NCBI GenBank assembly: GCA_009746045.1
Contig: RPFO01000130.1
Location: 457,808-521,807, forward strand
DNA from: Mesostigma viride
Lineage: Eukaryota; Streptophyta; Mesostigmatophyceae; Mesostigmatales; Mesostigmataceae
DNA: 64,000 bases
Direction of reading: 5' to 3'
Shown one piece after another: positions 32,201 through 43,700 of this stretch (positions are counted from its first letter, which is position 1; every line of letters starts with the position of its first letter). The position numbers and the translations under genes are program-made. Below the pieces are notes generated by a model. The model worked only from the letters and a program-made list of their open reading frames with translations, was not told the DNA's origin and made no database searches.

Positions 32201-35200
32201 CACACGCGATTCATGCCACCAACCACCAGACACACGTGATTCATGCCACCAACCACCAGACACACGTGATTCATGCCACCAACCACCAGACACGCGATTC
32301 ATGCCACCAACCACCAGACACACGATTCATGCCACCAACCACCAGACACACGCGATTCATGCCACCAACCACCAGACACACGCGATTCACGCCACCAACC
32401 ACCAGGCACACACGATTCATGCCACCAACCACCAGACACACGCGATTCATGCCACCAACCACCAGGCACACACGATTCATGCCACCAACCACCAGACACA
32501 CGCGATTCATGCCACCAACCACCAGACACGCGATTCATGCCACCAACCACCAGACACACGCGATTCATGCCACCAACCACCAGACACACGCGATTCATGC
32601 CACCAACCACCAGACACACGATTCATGCCACCAACCACCAGACACACGATTCATGCCACCAACCACCAGCACAGGATTCATGCCACCAACCACCAGACAC
32701 AGTGATTCATGCCACCAACCACCAGACACACGCGATTCATGCCACCAACCACCAGACACACACGATTCATGCCACCAACCACCAGACACACACCATTCAT
32801 GCCACCAACCACCAGACACACGATTCATGCCACCAACCACCAGACACACGCGATTCATGCCACCAACCACCAGACACACGATTCATGCCACCAACCACCA
32901 GACACGCGATTCATGCCACCAACCACCAGACACGCCATTCATGCCACCAACCACCAGACACGCGATTCATGCCGCCAACCACCAGACACACGATTCATGC
33001 CACCAACCACCAGACACACGCGATTCATGCCACCAACCACCAGACACACGTGATTCATGCCACCAACCACCAGGCACGCGATTCACGCCACCAACCACCA
33101 GACACACGCGATTCATGCCACCAACCACCAGGCACACGATTCATGCCACCAACCACCAGACACACGATTCATGCCACCAACCACCAGACACGCGATTCAT
33201 GCCACCAACCACCAGACACAGTGATTCATGCCACCAACCACCAGGCACACACGATTCATGCCACCAACCACCAGACACACACGATTCATGCCACCAACCA
33301 CCAGACACACACCATTCATGCCACCAACCACCAGACACACGCGATTCATGCCACCAACCACCAGACACACACCATTCATGCCACCAACCACCAGACACAG
33401 CGATTCATGCCACCAACCACCAGACACACGATTCATGCCACCAACCACCAGGCACGCGATTCATGCCACCAACCACCAGACACACGCGATTCATGCCACC
33501 AACCACCAGACACACGCGATTCATGCCACCAACCACCAGACACAGTGATTCATGCCACCAACCACCAGACACACGATTCATGCCACCAACCACCAGACAC
33601 ACGATTCATGCCACCAACCACCAGACACACGCGATTCATGCCACCAACCACCAGGCACACACGATTCATGCCACCAACCACCAGACACACGCGATTCATG
33701 CCACCAACCACCAGACACACGATTCATGCCACCAACCAGCAGGCACACGATTCATGCCACCAACCACCAGACACACGATTCATGCCACCAACCACCAGGC
33801 ACACGCGATTCATGCCACCAACCACCAGGCACACGATTCATGCCACCAACCACCAGACACACACGATTCATGCCACCAACCACCAGACACACGATTCATG
33901 CCACCAACCACCAGACACAACGATTCATGCCACCAACCACCAGGCACACGCACGCGATTCATGCCACCAACCACCAGACACAACCTGGATGCGCAAACAC
34001 CCCAGAACCACAGCCAGCCGCAGACCTGCATTCGCAAACACCCCAGAACCACTGCCAGCTGCAGACCTGCATACGCAAACACCCCAGAACCACAGCCAGC
34101 CGCAGACCTGCATTCGCAAACACCCCAGAACCACAGCCAGCCGCAGACCTGCATTCGCAAACACCCCAGAACCACAGCCAGCCGCAGACCTGCATTCGCA
34201 AACACCCCAGAACCACAGCCAGCCGCAGACCTGCATTCGCAAACACCCCAGAACCACTGCCAGCTGCAGACCTGCATTCGCAAACACCCCAGAACCACAG
34301 CCAGCCGCAGACCTGCATTCGCAAACACCCCAGAACCACAGCCAGCCGCAGACCTGCATTCGCAAACACCCCAGAACCACAGCCAGCCGCAGACCTGCAG
34401 TCGCAAACACCCCAGAACCACAGCCAGCCGCAGACCTGCATTCGCAAACACGCCAGAACCACAGCCAGCCGCAGACCTGCAGTCGCAAACACCCCAGAAC
34501 CACAGCCAGCCGCAGACCTGCATTCGCAAACACGCCAGAACCACAGCTAGCCGCAGACCTGCATACGCAAACACCCCAGAACCACAGCCAGCCGCAGACC
34601 TGGACACGCAAACACGCCAGAACCACAGCCAGCCGCAGACCTGGATACGCAAACACCCAAGAACCACAGCCAGCTGCAGGCCTGCATACGCAAACACCCC
34701 AGAACCACAGCCAGCCGCAGACCTGGATACGCAAACACCCAAGAACCACAGCCAGCAGTCGCCTGCCGCATGCTCTCAACGGCGCGCATCGCATGCACCC
34801 CTACCAGCTCCTTTTGCTCGTCGGTGAGCGGGTAGGAGCGCACGGGCTTGGCATCCTGCAGCGCGCCCTCCAGCAGCTTGAGCACCTCAATCTCCTCCTC
34901 CTCCTGCGCAGTGAGGGGAGCGGGGGGAGGGGGGAAGGGGCAGAGGGATGCACGAGGTGGTGTGGTCGTGAGGGAGACATGGCAGGTGCTTATTGTAGGC
35001 GATTATTGTCATTGGCCACTTTGATTGTGTGGATTCGATGGATTGATTAAACTGACGTACGCGTCAATGACGTGGCACACGCCTTCGTGGAAAGGGTTGG
35101 CTATGGAGCACTCGTAGTGAAGCACCTGACCAATGTGGGACCTTGGGGGCGCTTGACTGCCCTCCCTCACTTAAGCGCGGGCCTGTCTAGTTTGGATAGA

Positions 35201-37702
35201 TTTTAGTTACTTGCTGACAGGGTATCTACAGAGAAAGCAACAAATACCGAACGCCCAAAACAAACGTTGTGCAGGATTAGCAGCAAGAAATGGCCAGCTA
35301 TCTCCCTGGGCGTAAACGACAACCTCTCTGCCTGTCTCAACAAAGCCAGGATTGCCGTGGCCATGTGCCATGCACGCCTTCCAAGTTGGTCAGCCTTCAG
35401 TCTAACGTGGGCATGAGGGCAGCGTTGCACCTATTGCCATGGCCTGGACGTGTATCGAAGCCATCAGCACTTTGCACGCCATGGACGAGCAGTGCCTGCC
35501 GCCGACACCACAGCTGCCCACAAACATCTGCTGGCACGGGGTGCATGTTACAGCAACCAGGTGCACCTGTGCTGGTGCGCGCCGCCGTACCTTCTTCTTC
35601 TGCGTGGCATCCTTGGACCGCCCCTTGCCCAGCCGCTCCAAACGCTTCTCGATCTGGGCAGGGAAGTGACGCCGGATTTAGGATTTTGGCAATGACAGGA
35701 GATGTCAGACTCTGCTGAAAGTTCACGCCAATTCTACTGACAATGATGATCGTCAATCTACTTAGGGTTTACTTATTGAAGTACTAATTAAAATACTAGC
35801 TACTATGGTAATCCTCACTCTGTCCGTAGATTATAATACCGACAAGGTCTTGTGGCAAACTGTCTTCGATAAGTTACAGCTCTTGACCATGGAAGCTATG
35901 CCCATGGAAGCGACGCGGCCCGGTCAAGGCACAAAGCAGACAGGAGTCTCTTGGACAACCATGTCTCCTTCACGCAACGGGAAGCGACATGTCCCCAAAG
36001 AAAACCAGACAGTAAAAAAACAAAGCCATCAAGTCACAAGCATTGTAACTGGAATGGCCAGATTGCCCATGATCATCCACCCCCATTTCGTAAGACTACG
36101 CCCGCCGACCCGCCCACCCGCCCGGCCGCCCACCCCGCCCGCCCTGCCCACCCGGCCGCCCACCCACCCGCCCACCCGCCCAGCCGCCCGCCCCGCCCGC
36201 CCCGCCCGCCCCGCCCGCCCCGCCCGCCCCGCCCACCCGGCCGCCCAGCCGCGGGTCCGCCCGTCCGCCTGCCCGGCCGCTCGCCCGCCCTCCCGTCCGC
36301 CCGTCTGCCCGTCGGCCCACCCGCCCGCCCGCCCGCCCGCCCGCCCAGCCGCCATGCCCTGTGCCCCCTCAACCCCCTCCCCCGCCCGCCCGCTCGCCTG
36401 CCCCAACCACCTGCGCGGCGTCGGCCAGCGCCAGCTCCAGGTTGATCACGTCCGTGTCCTCCACAGGGTCCACCTTGCCCGCCACGTGGATGATGTCATT
36501 GTCCTCAAAGCAGCGCACCACCTGCAGGGAGAAGGGCGGGCGGGTAGCCAGCAGGGGAGGCAGCCGGCCAGAGGCTGAGTGACGTCAGGAGGCCAAACCC
36601 TTTGGTCCACAAATACAAAGTTGACAAAGGAAAATATGCAGCCTCCAATACTTGCTCAAGCAGACAGGCAACTCTGCCCTCCATGACACCAAACCCGGTT
36701 CCATTCCATCAATCCCTGTTCCCAAAATAGGCCAAGAATGTCCAAATCACAGGATTAAACGTCCTAGAGGGAACACGTGCAGCAAGCCCTTCAATAGGCA
36801 ACCTACCCAGAAAAAGTTGCCATTAGCAACCCATGTTAATCAAACACTGTCGGAACATGCCCCTTGAAAGTTGTCACCACTCCGGTCTTCTTTCTGTCAC
36901 CAAAAGCAGCCACCCCAAGTAGCCCACAAGCCTGGAACGCATTGCAGCGAGTTTACGTGGGTATGATGCTCGCAAATGACAACCGCTGTACTGTGGTATG
37001 CAAACGGTATTGTTGAGGGCAAACAAGGAAAGGACTACACGGAAACGTCTGAATGCTACTTGAATTGCACAAGCTGAAACTTGCCTGGAAAAAAAACATC
37101 TGAGTCAACTGAATAGAGGATACTCACGCAAAACACACACAAGGTACTTGTTTCTTCCAATAAGGAGTGAGCTGGTTCCAATCAGCAGCACGCTGGTTCC
37201 AATGAGCAGCACGCTGGTTCCAATCAGCAGCACGCTGGTTCAAATGAGCAGCACGCTGGTTCCGATAAGGAGCACGCTGGTTTCCCACCTATCCATCGAA
37301 AGATCAAAAGAACATCCTCACAACTGCTTGAGGCCATCCCATTCTACCGCCCTGCTCCAGCGTCCACAGATGTATCCCCAAGATAGGCATTCCAAACCCT
37401 CGAATGCATCTTGCCTCAATTCCTTGGCCCCCAAATGCAGGCCATACATACTAACTCCTGAGCTATACATGCGCAATGTACAGACATGGGTGGCCTACCC
37501 ATGTGAATGATGTCCTTACCCCCCAACCCCCCAATGCAGGCCTAATGCCATACTCCCTGTGCTCTCTACATGAACATGCTCCTGAATTAAACCAGCGCGC
37601 CTGCTCACGTGGACGATGGCATCGACCTCGCGGATGTGGGAGAGGAACTTGTTGCCCAGACCCTGCGGGCACAACCACGGGCATGCAGTGCACGCACACC
37701 CA

Positions 37703-37741
<39 letters not shown>

Positions 37742-37772
37742 GCGCAGGCGCAGGCGCAGGCGCAGGCGCAGG

Positions 37773-37809
<37 letters not shown>

Positions 37810-39648
37810 ATGGCACACATCACACAAACAAGGTGCATGCGAAACAGCATGTAAAGATAAGCCATCTCGTCCAAGGGGGTTTTCGCACCGATCAAATGTG
37901 CGAGCAGAAACTGAACTGCGCCAACATGCTTGACAGTGACCAATAACACCTCCACCATTACTCCAACAATTCAAACCCCCCATCACGCACGCCCATGATA
38001 CATGCGGCAGCGTCTAGTTGGCGCTAACGGGCCATCTGGCTAGCTGGCGCACACCGGCAACCTGGCCCATCATAGCTTGGTGCAGCAGCTGCTTTTGAAC
38101 TAGATAGCACGACATGCACTGACGGAAGCCTGACAGTCTGCGATGCAACCAGGTGAGGAGTGGGTGCCGTGCGAAGACGGCAGGCGCTTGCAACCGCGAG
38201 CACTTCCGGGACGGCCGCCAGATGAAAGAAGAGCTCCTTGTGTGCCAGCTTGATGGTTCTTACAAGAACAGCCACCACGCGTGGCAGCGCCTGGTCCCTG
38301 TCCCTGCCCATCGCACATGCCATGGGCGCGCACCCTTACCTGCCCCTCGCTCGCGCCCTTGACGAGGCCCGCGATGTCTACAAACTCGACCTGCGCGGGG
38401 ATGAGCTTCTTCGACCCGCTCAGCTTGGACAGCACCGCCAGGCGCGCATCGTCCACCGGGACCAGGCCCACATTGGGCTCTGCAGCAAGGGGGGGCATGC
38501 GCGGTGAGGGTAGGAGCTATTCTTATCCATAGAGGCGCAACACGGGCACAACGTGGGAAAACCTTGCATTCTAAAAAAAAAAATTGACTAAATGTTAAGA
38601 CTATGTTGTGCAAGGACAGCTCACTCAAGTCTTATTTTAGTCTTCTCATGGATCTCCATCAATCCCTAGAGCAGTTGCTGTGAACATTGCATGATGGTCT
38701 ATGCAGACTCTGGTCTGCCTGCCATAGAAGCCATTGGGAGAAGAACAGCGTCATTTTCTGTTGCATGACTTGAAGACAAGGCCACGACCAACATCAGGGT
38801 TTTGTAAATATTTATCTAGGACAAGCAGGAGAGTAGCTCAACACAGTACAAATCTCAGCCCAACGCAGCAACAGAACCAAATGATGGATTCCTTGGTCGA
38901 AGGAACAGGCTGCCGAGCAAATCGAAGAAGTAGTTGCTGTTGTCAAGCAACCGCGGTTGCCCCAGTTGAAGTCTGTAGGGACATATCGAAAATTATATGC
39001 ATTAAGGCAATAAAATAAAACAGGCAATAAAATATAACGCCGATTACTCCTCCTATCAGCCAATGAATATTTTAAAACAGACCGTAATCAGCATATCTTA
39101 TGACTTAAATCCTATCAGCCTCTACAGTGTTTTCTGGAAGAAATTCTTTATTGGAGAGACGTTATCGATACACGGCGCGTTTGCCTAAGAGATAAAGAAC
39201 TAATTGTGCGTAGACTCTTACCGATTGTGCAAAATGGAAAATTTTCAGCCTGGGCCTTCCCATTGACCACCATTGCGTTAAAAAGCGTTGATTTCCCAAC
39301 GTTCGGAAGTCCGACAATGCCTGCTTTCAAGGACATGCTGACGCGCACGGTATTGTGAAACAGCCGAGCTCCTCCCAACAGACCACACCCCTCGTTCCTG
39401 CAACTCCCTGACACAATCCCGCCTTGAATGAAATTTGAAGAAGCCAACTGCGACACCGACACGCGACCATGTGAGGCGGCGTGCTTTTGATAATGTGCGC
39501 GCGAACAGGAGCCCTTACGGGCAGAAGTTGGCGCAATCGCAGAAACGCGGAAATTGCTAGCCGAACTCCTGACGGCAGCAGGCGATGCTTGGCGAGCAAG
39601 CCCGAGATGGCGACAGCACCAAGCTACCGGCGAAATTACTGCCGCCAT
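20267..39648 (-). CDS. ychF: YchF/OLA1-type P-loop NTPase, probably organelle-targeted (11 exons)
   Basis: Exons in transcript order: 39648-39222, 38479-38340, 37662-37609, 36521-36411, 35653-35591, 34903-34805, 25664-25506, 25052-24878, 24043-23973, 23270-23211, 20335-20267. All introns are GT-AG and all junctions keep phase, giving 475 residues and a TAA stop. Residues 1-104 form a Ser/Ala/Arg-rich extension, probably a plastid or mitochondrial transit peptide. The conserved core follows: GLPNVGKST (P-loop, from 112), FPFCTIEPNVG, DIAG (177-180), NVPE in place of NKxD (315-318, typical of ATP preference in this family), a charged helical region, and a C-terminal TGS domain (about 389-475) ending [21 protein letters not shown] minus its last residues in related proteins. 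Homologues bind ribosomes and act in translation or stress control. An upstream in-frame ATG at 39,699 is a less likely start. Confidence 0.93.
20336..23210 (-). other. YchF intron 10
   Basis: 2.9-kb intron between GAGAGTGGGCTG|GTGAGT and TTGCAG|CTGCGG. About 1.27 kb of it is the 24-bp minisatellite at 21,752-23,025. The rest has no recognisable gene. Confidence 0.85.
21752..23025. repeat. 24-bp minisatellite, about 53 units, in YchF intron 10
   Basis: Unit contains AAGGGGCCTACAGGACAAGG plus a variable last four bases (mostly ACGC, also ATGC, ACAC). Long stretches in the middle are identical, while edge units carry substitutions. Because 24 is divisible by three, several frames are open throughout (AYRTRTQG on plus, SCRPLASL and GPLRPCPV on minus). 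Their length comes from the repeat; I do not annotate them as genes. Confidence 0.95.
23271..23972 (-). other. YchF intron 9
   Basis: Contains two small tandem duplications: a GCAGGTGCATGAGCAGAG unit at about 23,298-23,350 and a CACACAAGGAGT unit at about 23,360-23,400. No gene. Confidence 0.7.
26358..33985. repeat. 7.6-kb minisatellite of a ~28-bp unit (about 265 units)
   Basis: Each unit has an almost invariant 20-bp core, ATTCATGCCACCAACCACCA, and a variable 8-12 bp linker of GACACACG, GACACGCG, GGCACACG, GACACACGCG, GACACGTG and similar. Copy number is estimated from length. Larger blocks are themselves duplicated, for example 30,897-31,080 recurs at 31,427-31,610. Long open frames such as [20 protein letters not shown] run through it because linker lengths often add back to multiples of three; they are not genes. 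On the transcribed strand each core reads GGTGGTTGGTGG. Confidence 0.97.
33990..34757. repeat. 41-bp minisatellite, about 18 units
   Basis: Unit contains CGCAAACACCCCAGAACCAC followed by AGCCAGCCGCAGACCTGCAT plus one base. It starts abruptly where the 28-bp array ends and stops about 48 bp from exon 6 of YchF. Variation is mainly in the last five bases (CATTC, CATAC, CAGTC, GGATA). Confidence 0.95.
36097..36352. repeat. (CCCGCC)-type GC repeat in YchF intron 4
   Basis: About 250 bp of imperfect CCCGCC/CACCCGCC/CCGGCCG units, nearly pure G+C on one strand. Irregular unit length. Lies 60 bp downstream of exon 4 in transcript sense. Confidence 0.85.
37172..37283. repeat. 21-bp tandem repeat in YchF intron 3
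   Basis: Five units of CTGGTTCCAATCAGCAGCAC plus one base, alternating with an AATGAGC variant in the middle units. Confidence 0.9.
37703..37809. repeat. (GCAGAC/GCAGGC)n hexanucleotide repeat in YchF intron 2
   Basis: About 18 hexamers in three blocks: GCAGAC, then GCAGGC, then GCAGAC again. Ends about 40 bp from exon 3 on its acceptor side, so it sits where the branch point would be expected. Confidence 0.92.
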
Positions 39649-40740
39649 TTTTACGTTAAGCTGTGCACTGGTACGCGCACCGAGAATATATCCACACACT
39701 GTTTACCCACGTCTTTCCGCTCTTGCTGGCAATAATTGCTTGGAGGCGGTCACTCGTGGAGACTGGAGAGCGGAGACTCGTGTCTCGTCTTGGTCTCGTG
39801 GTCGACGGGAACATCCTTTGCTTTTATTATGCTGCCAGCCGTTGAGTAACGACCTATAAAACAAAGTTGAGTTAGTTGACGTGACGGCGCCCGGCGGAAT
39901 GACTGGTCGTGTATGTGATTGTGCCAGACGACAGAAGTATCTCTAAGCATAACTACAGAGTACAGAGCACGTTGTTGTTGTTGTCATGCCGTAGGCCGTG
40001 GTAGGGCTGAGAATATGTAGTACGCGAGTTCAGCTCAGTAACTTCAGTTTTAATATTGTCCCATAGTAACTTCAGTTTTAATATTGTCCCATTCTAACTA
40101 GTACAAACTAAACTAGTACGCGTCAGCCGAGTGAGCCGACAGCCATAATCAGAAGTCAGTCAGTCAGTGACGTGGCTGGCTTGTGTGCCCGTAAATATTG
40201 GATCTGAAGACTCAAGATTCAAGAAATCGAGATTCGGATTAATCGTCGTCGAAAGTACGGTTGACATACTAGGTATACGTGGAGGGAAATGGACGGAAAT
40301 CATCGACCACATGCCACTCGTAGGGGGGTCTGCGGACGTGGCTGGCTGGCTGGACGACTGAGTGTTTGCCACGGTTGATTTCCGGTCTGTTCATGCTCGC
40401 GCACGTTTTGACGCCTCGATTTGAATACAACAGGCGTTGCTGCTCGCGGCAATGCCACATGTTTGGCATTGAAGAATGCTTGTCGTACGGATGATGACTC
40501 AGGCATTCTCCGATGCGCTGTCGCCAAATACGGATTGCAGTGGCGCCCCAGCTTCACTGGCATGGGGCGCAGGATGGCAAAATGCCGCTCGGCCATGTTG
40601 GATTCCATTCTGAGCGTAGGGCAGCTCAACTGCTGCACGGGGATCCACGCGGGGAGAGCCGCACCTTGTCCTTGGAGGTAAGGTGATGATAACTATTACC
40701 AAGTAATTGTCCGCAAAAGTTAAGCGAGAGATTAATCGCC
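39649..40740. promoter_or_regulatory. Divergent intergenic region between YchF and KCS
   Basis: 1.09 kb separating two start codons on opposite strands, so it should contain both promoters. A 26-bp element (TAACTTCAGTTTTAATATTG plus TCCCAT) is directly repeated at 40,039-40,064 and 40,067-40,092. A (GTCA)n run is at about 40,155. No TATA box or known algal motif is asserted. Confidence 0.6.
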
Positions 40741-43700
40741 ATGGACAACCGAAGGGTGAATGGCGAGGCGCCTCGGCGGAGAATGATGCCTGATTTTCTG
40801 GGCAGCATTGATCTAAAATATGTGAAGCTGGGATACCACGTCCTCATTACCCACGCATGGAAACTTCTTCTGCTGCCACTGCTGCTGGCTTCGGGTGTAG
40901 AAGTTGTACACATGGACCGGCATGCGTTCGTGCAGCTTTGGGAGGAGTTACAGTACAACTTGCTGCATGTGGTAGTGGTGTCTGTGACTCTGGCGTTTGT
41001 AGCGACAGTGTACCTCCTGAAGCGTCGACGCCCAGTGTACCTGGTGGATTACGTCGCTTGGAAGCCACCTAGGTACGTCTCGCCATCGCCACGCTGGCGT
41101 ACCGCAAGTCCGAGTAAATGTGTCATGGCATGTCAAAGTTATGCAGGGAACGCAAAATTGTAGCGCGCGCCATCCCGACTGATAGCGTCATTGGCATATC
41201 TGAGCAGTGAAAAAAATTTTGTCCCCTAGCGTATTCTCAGACCTACATTATCACGTCCTCTAAGTGCATGCTGGCCCAAAGTTGGCGAAAGTTCTATCTT
41301 CACTACTTCTAAGCACATTGGCTACTGCCTACTGGAGAAATGCTGGTTGAGTGCGTCAGCTCGCATGCAGATCCTTTTGTAGTACTCACGCAGGTGGCAC
41401 ACATTCCTATCCTGGTTTAGCGCCCGGCCAGAAACATTCTCCTCCCATTATTATTAGCCCCATCTTCGTTCATTGAACGTTGTGAATGCAGTTTGCATGC
41501 AAAATTGGCAGCTCATCGGTTAAGAAATAGGTATGCGGGACGTCCTGGAACTGATATTAGCAAACTCTCATATGTCCCTGAGGGAAAAATGCCGACTGGA
41601 GTAGGTTCCCCAACCCCCAGCGCATCTTTTGATGTTTAGGTTCTCATTGTTGGCAATCTTGTGCAGAGAGCAAGAAGCGATGGAAGGGGAATGGTCACAC
41701 CAGTTCCTCCTCACCTGCATTGCATGTATTGTGTGTCACTTCCATGCAGCTATGTTCGCCACACGATTGTGGTTAGCGTCACCCTTTGAACGCCTCTCAA
41801 ATGTTTGTTGGTATGGCTGTTCACCCCCCCTCTGATTTTGTTCCATCGTTTCTTCCATGGCAGCGAGATGGAAGTGACGGTCGAGGAGTTCATCACCAAG
41901 ACCAACAGCAGCGGCAAGTTCACGCCCGAGAGCTGCGTATTCCAGGAGAAGATCATCCGCCGTTGTGGCATCGGCAACCAGACCTACCTGCCCCACGCCG
42001 TAAAGACCACGCCGCCCAATGTGAGCGCTGCCTGCTTCATCTTAACCAGGCGCTGAAAACGTCGGCTGGGAGGGATGGCTTGTTATCCATGTCCTTAACT
42101 TTGACTTTCCGGTGGGGGGGATGGAATACAGGGGAAACCCTGCTGGCACATGCACCTCCTTAACCTGGCAACCGTGGCTGCCGCGTCAACCCAACTGGCA
42201 TTGCGAAAATTGTCAACCACTGGGCTGCATTGTGTGCTAGCAGTGTTGCGTGCTTTTCCTGCAGGCTCTTCACGCAGCGCCCCCCCACAGCCGTACAGCA
42301 TCGCCAGGTTAGGGCTAGGGTACCCCTCAGTGTCGCTACCCCATGCGCACTGCCCTGCCCTTCTGGCAAGTATGGTAGCTGCAAAGTATCGCGAGAAGGT
42401 ATGGCCGTGGCCATAGACATTAGCCAAGGAGAACAAGGCCATAGCTGTAGCCAAAGCCGTTCCTTACGGTAATTCATTCTTGCAGGTGGTGTCCTGTCTG
42501 TAACTCATGCCTGACACGTGGCAAGCTGTCAAGGGGGCTGTAACATCGACATCTGCCCCTTTCATGTTGGCCTCCTGACGATTTCCAAACTGCGGCCGCG
42601 TTGCGGCCCCGCCTCACCATGCTGTCCGCGTGTCCCCCCCCTTCCCCCCCCTTCCCCACCCTTCCCCACCCTTCCCCACCCTTCCCCACCCTTCCCCACC
42701 CTTCCCCACCCTTCCCCACCCTTCCCCACCCTTTCCCCCCTTCCCCACCCTTCCCCACCCTTCCCCACCCTTCCCCACCCTTCCCCACCCTTCCCCACCC
42801 TTCCCCACCCTTCCCCCCCTTCCCCACCCTTCCCCACCCTTCCCCACCCTTCCCCCCCTCCGCCCCTCCCCTCCCCTCCTCCCCTCTTCCCCCCCTCTCC
42901 CCCCTTCCCCCCCTTGTGTGGTCGCGCCAGATCACCATGGCAGCGTCGCGCGAGGAGGCGGAGCTGGTCATGTTCGGTTCGCTGGAGCAGCTGTTCAAGA
43001 AGACCAAGCTGCACCCCAAGGACATTGATATCCTCATCGTAAACTGCTCGCTCTTCAACCCGACGCCCTCGCTGTCCGCCATGATCATCAACCACTTCAA
43101 GCTGCGCTCCAACATCCGCTCGTACAACCTTTCCGGCATGGGATGCTCGGCGGGCGTCATCTCGCTCGACCTGGCCAAGGACCTGCTGCAGGTATGGCCT
43201 AGAGATGCCTCGCCTGCGACAGCTGGATGAAGGAATGGTGGCCTCCCACAGACATGTTCTCTCCTTGCCTGAGAAGAACAAGGGACCCTGGCAGAAGGGA
43301 CCCTGGCAGAAGGAGAGACATGGCAGAAGAGTTTACCATAGCAAGTTGGGGGGAGAGGGTGGGCCTTGTTCTGCACTCGGTTTGTGCCAGCGATGCATCT
43401 CCTCCGGTGGATTGGGGGTTGGATTAGGAAAATGTGGTTCATGCCCTGCTCGTGGAATGCAGCGGAAAGTTAGTGGGCCTTGGCTGTTGACTTGATAATC
43501 TCAGCCTTCCGGGGATCACCCTTGCCCCTGTTGCCAGTGGTGGGAGCCCAAGGCACACAACCGGCGTCCAACAATTCCTGGGGTTTCGTGGTGTGCTCCG
43601 CTGTAACTGTGTGGGTCTGTTTTCTTCTACACTTTTTTTCCGGGGCCTAATAGCAGCTTGCACCAGCAACAACAGTCCATGCGTGCCTCGCAGCCATTTT

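Larger units (their letters stand above)
25665..34804 (-). other. YchF intron 6, 9.1 kb, almost all satellite
   Basis: Bounded by GAGCTG|GTAGGG and CTCCGCAG|ATCAAG. Roughly 8.4 kb of it is two different tandem arrays (26,358-33,985 and 33,990-34,757). The arrays begin about 46 bp downstream of the 5' splice site. The 690 bp nearest the 3' splice site is unique sequence. Confidence 0.9.

Noticed and set aside
26358-33985. CRISPR-like array (constant 20-bp core, variable linker)
   Set aside because: Linkers are 8-12 bp and low complexity, there is no cas gene, and the host is a eukaryotic intron.
26302-34827. Very long open frames (up to ~1600 residues) across 26-35 kb
   Set aside because: They are read through the 28-bp and 41-bp arrays, exist in several frames, and lie in an intron whose flanking exons splice in phase.
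35805-36578. Pro/Arg-rich protein at 36 kb
   Set aside because: Translation of the GC repeat in YchF intron 4, and it overlaps exon 4 on the other strand.
42474-43442. Minus-strand Gly/Arg-rich protein opposite KCS
   Set aside because: It is the reverse of the polypyrimidine array and of KCS exon 3.
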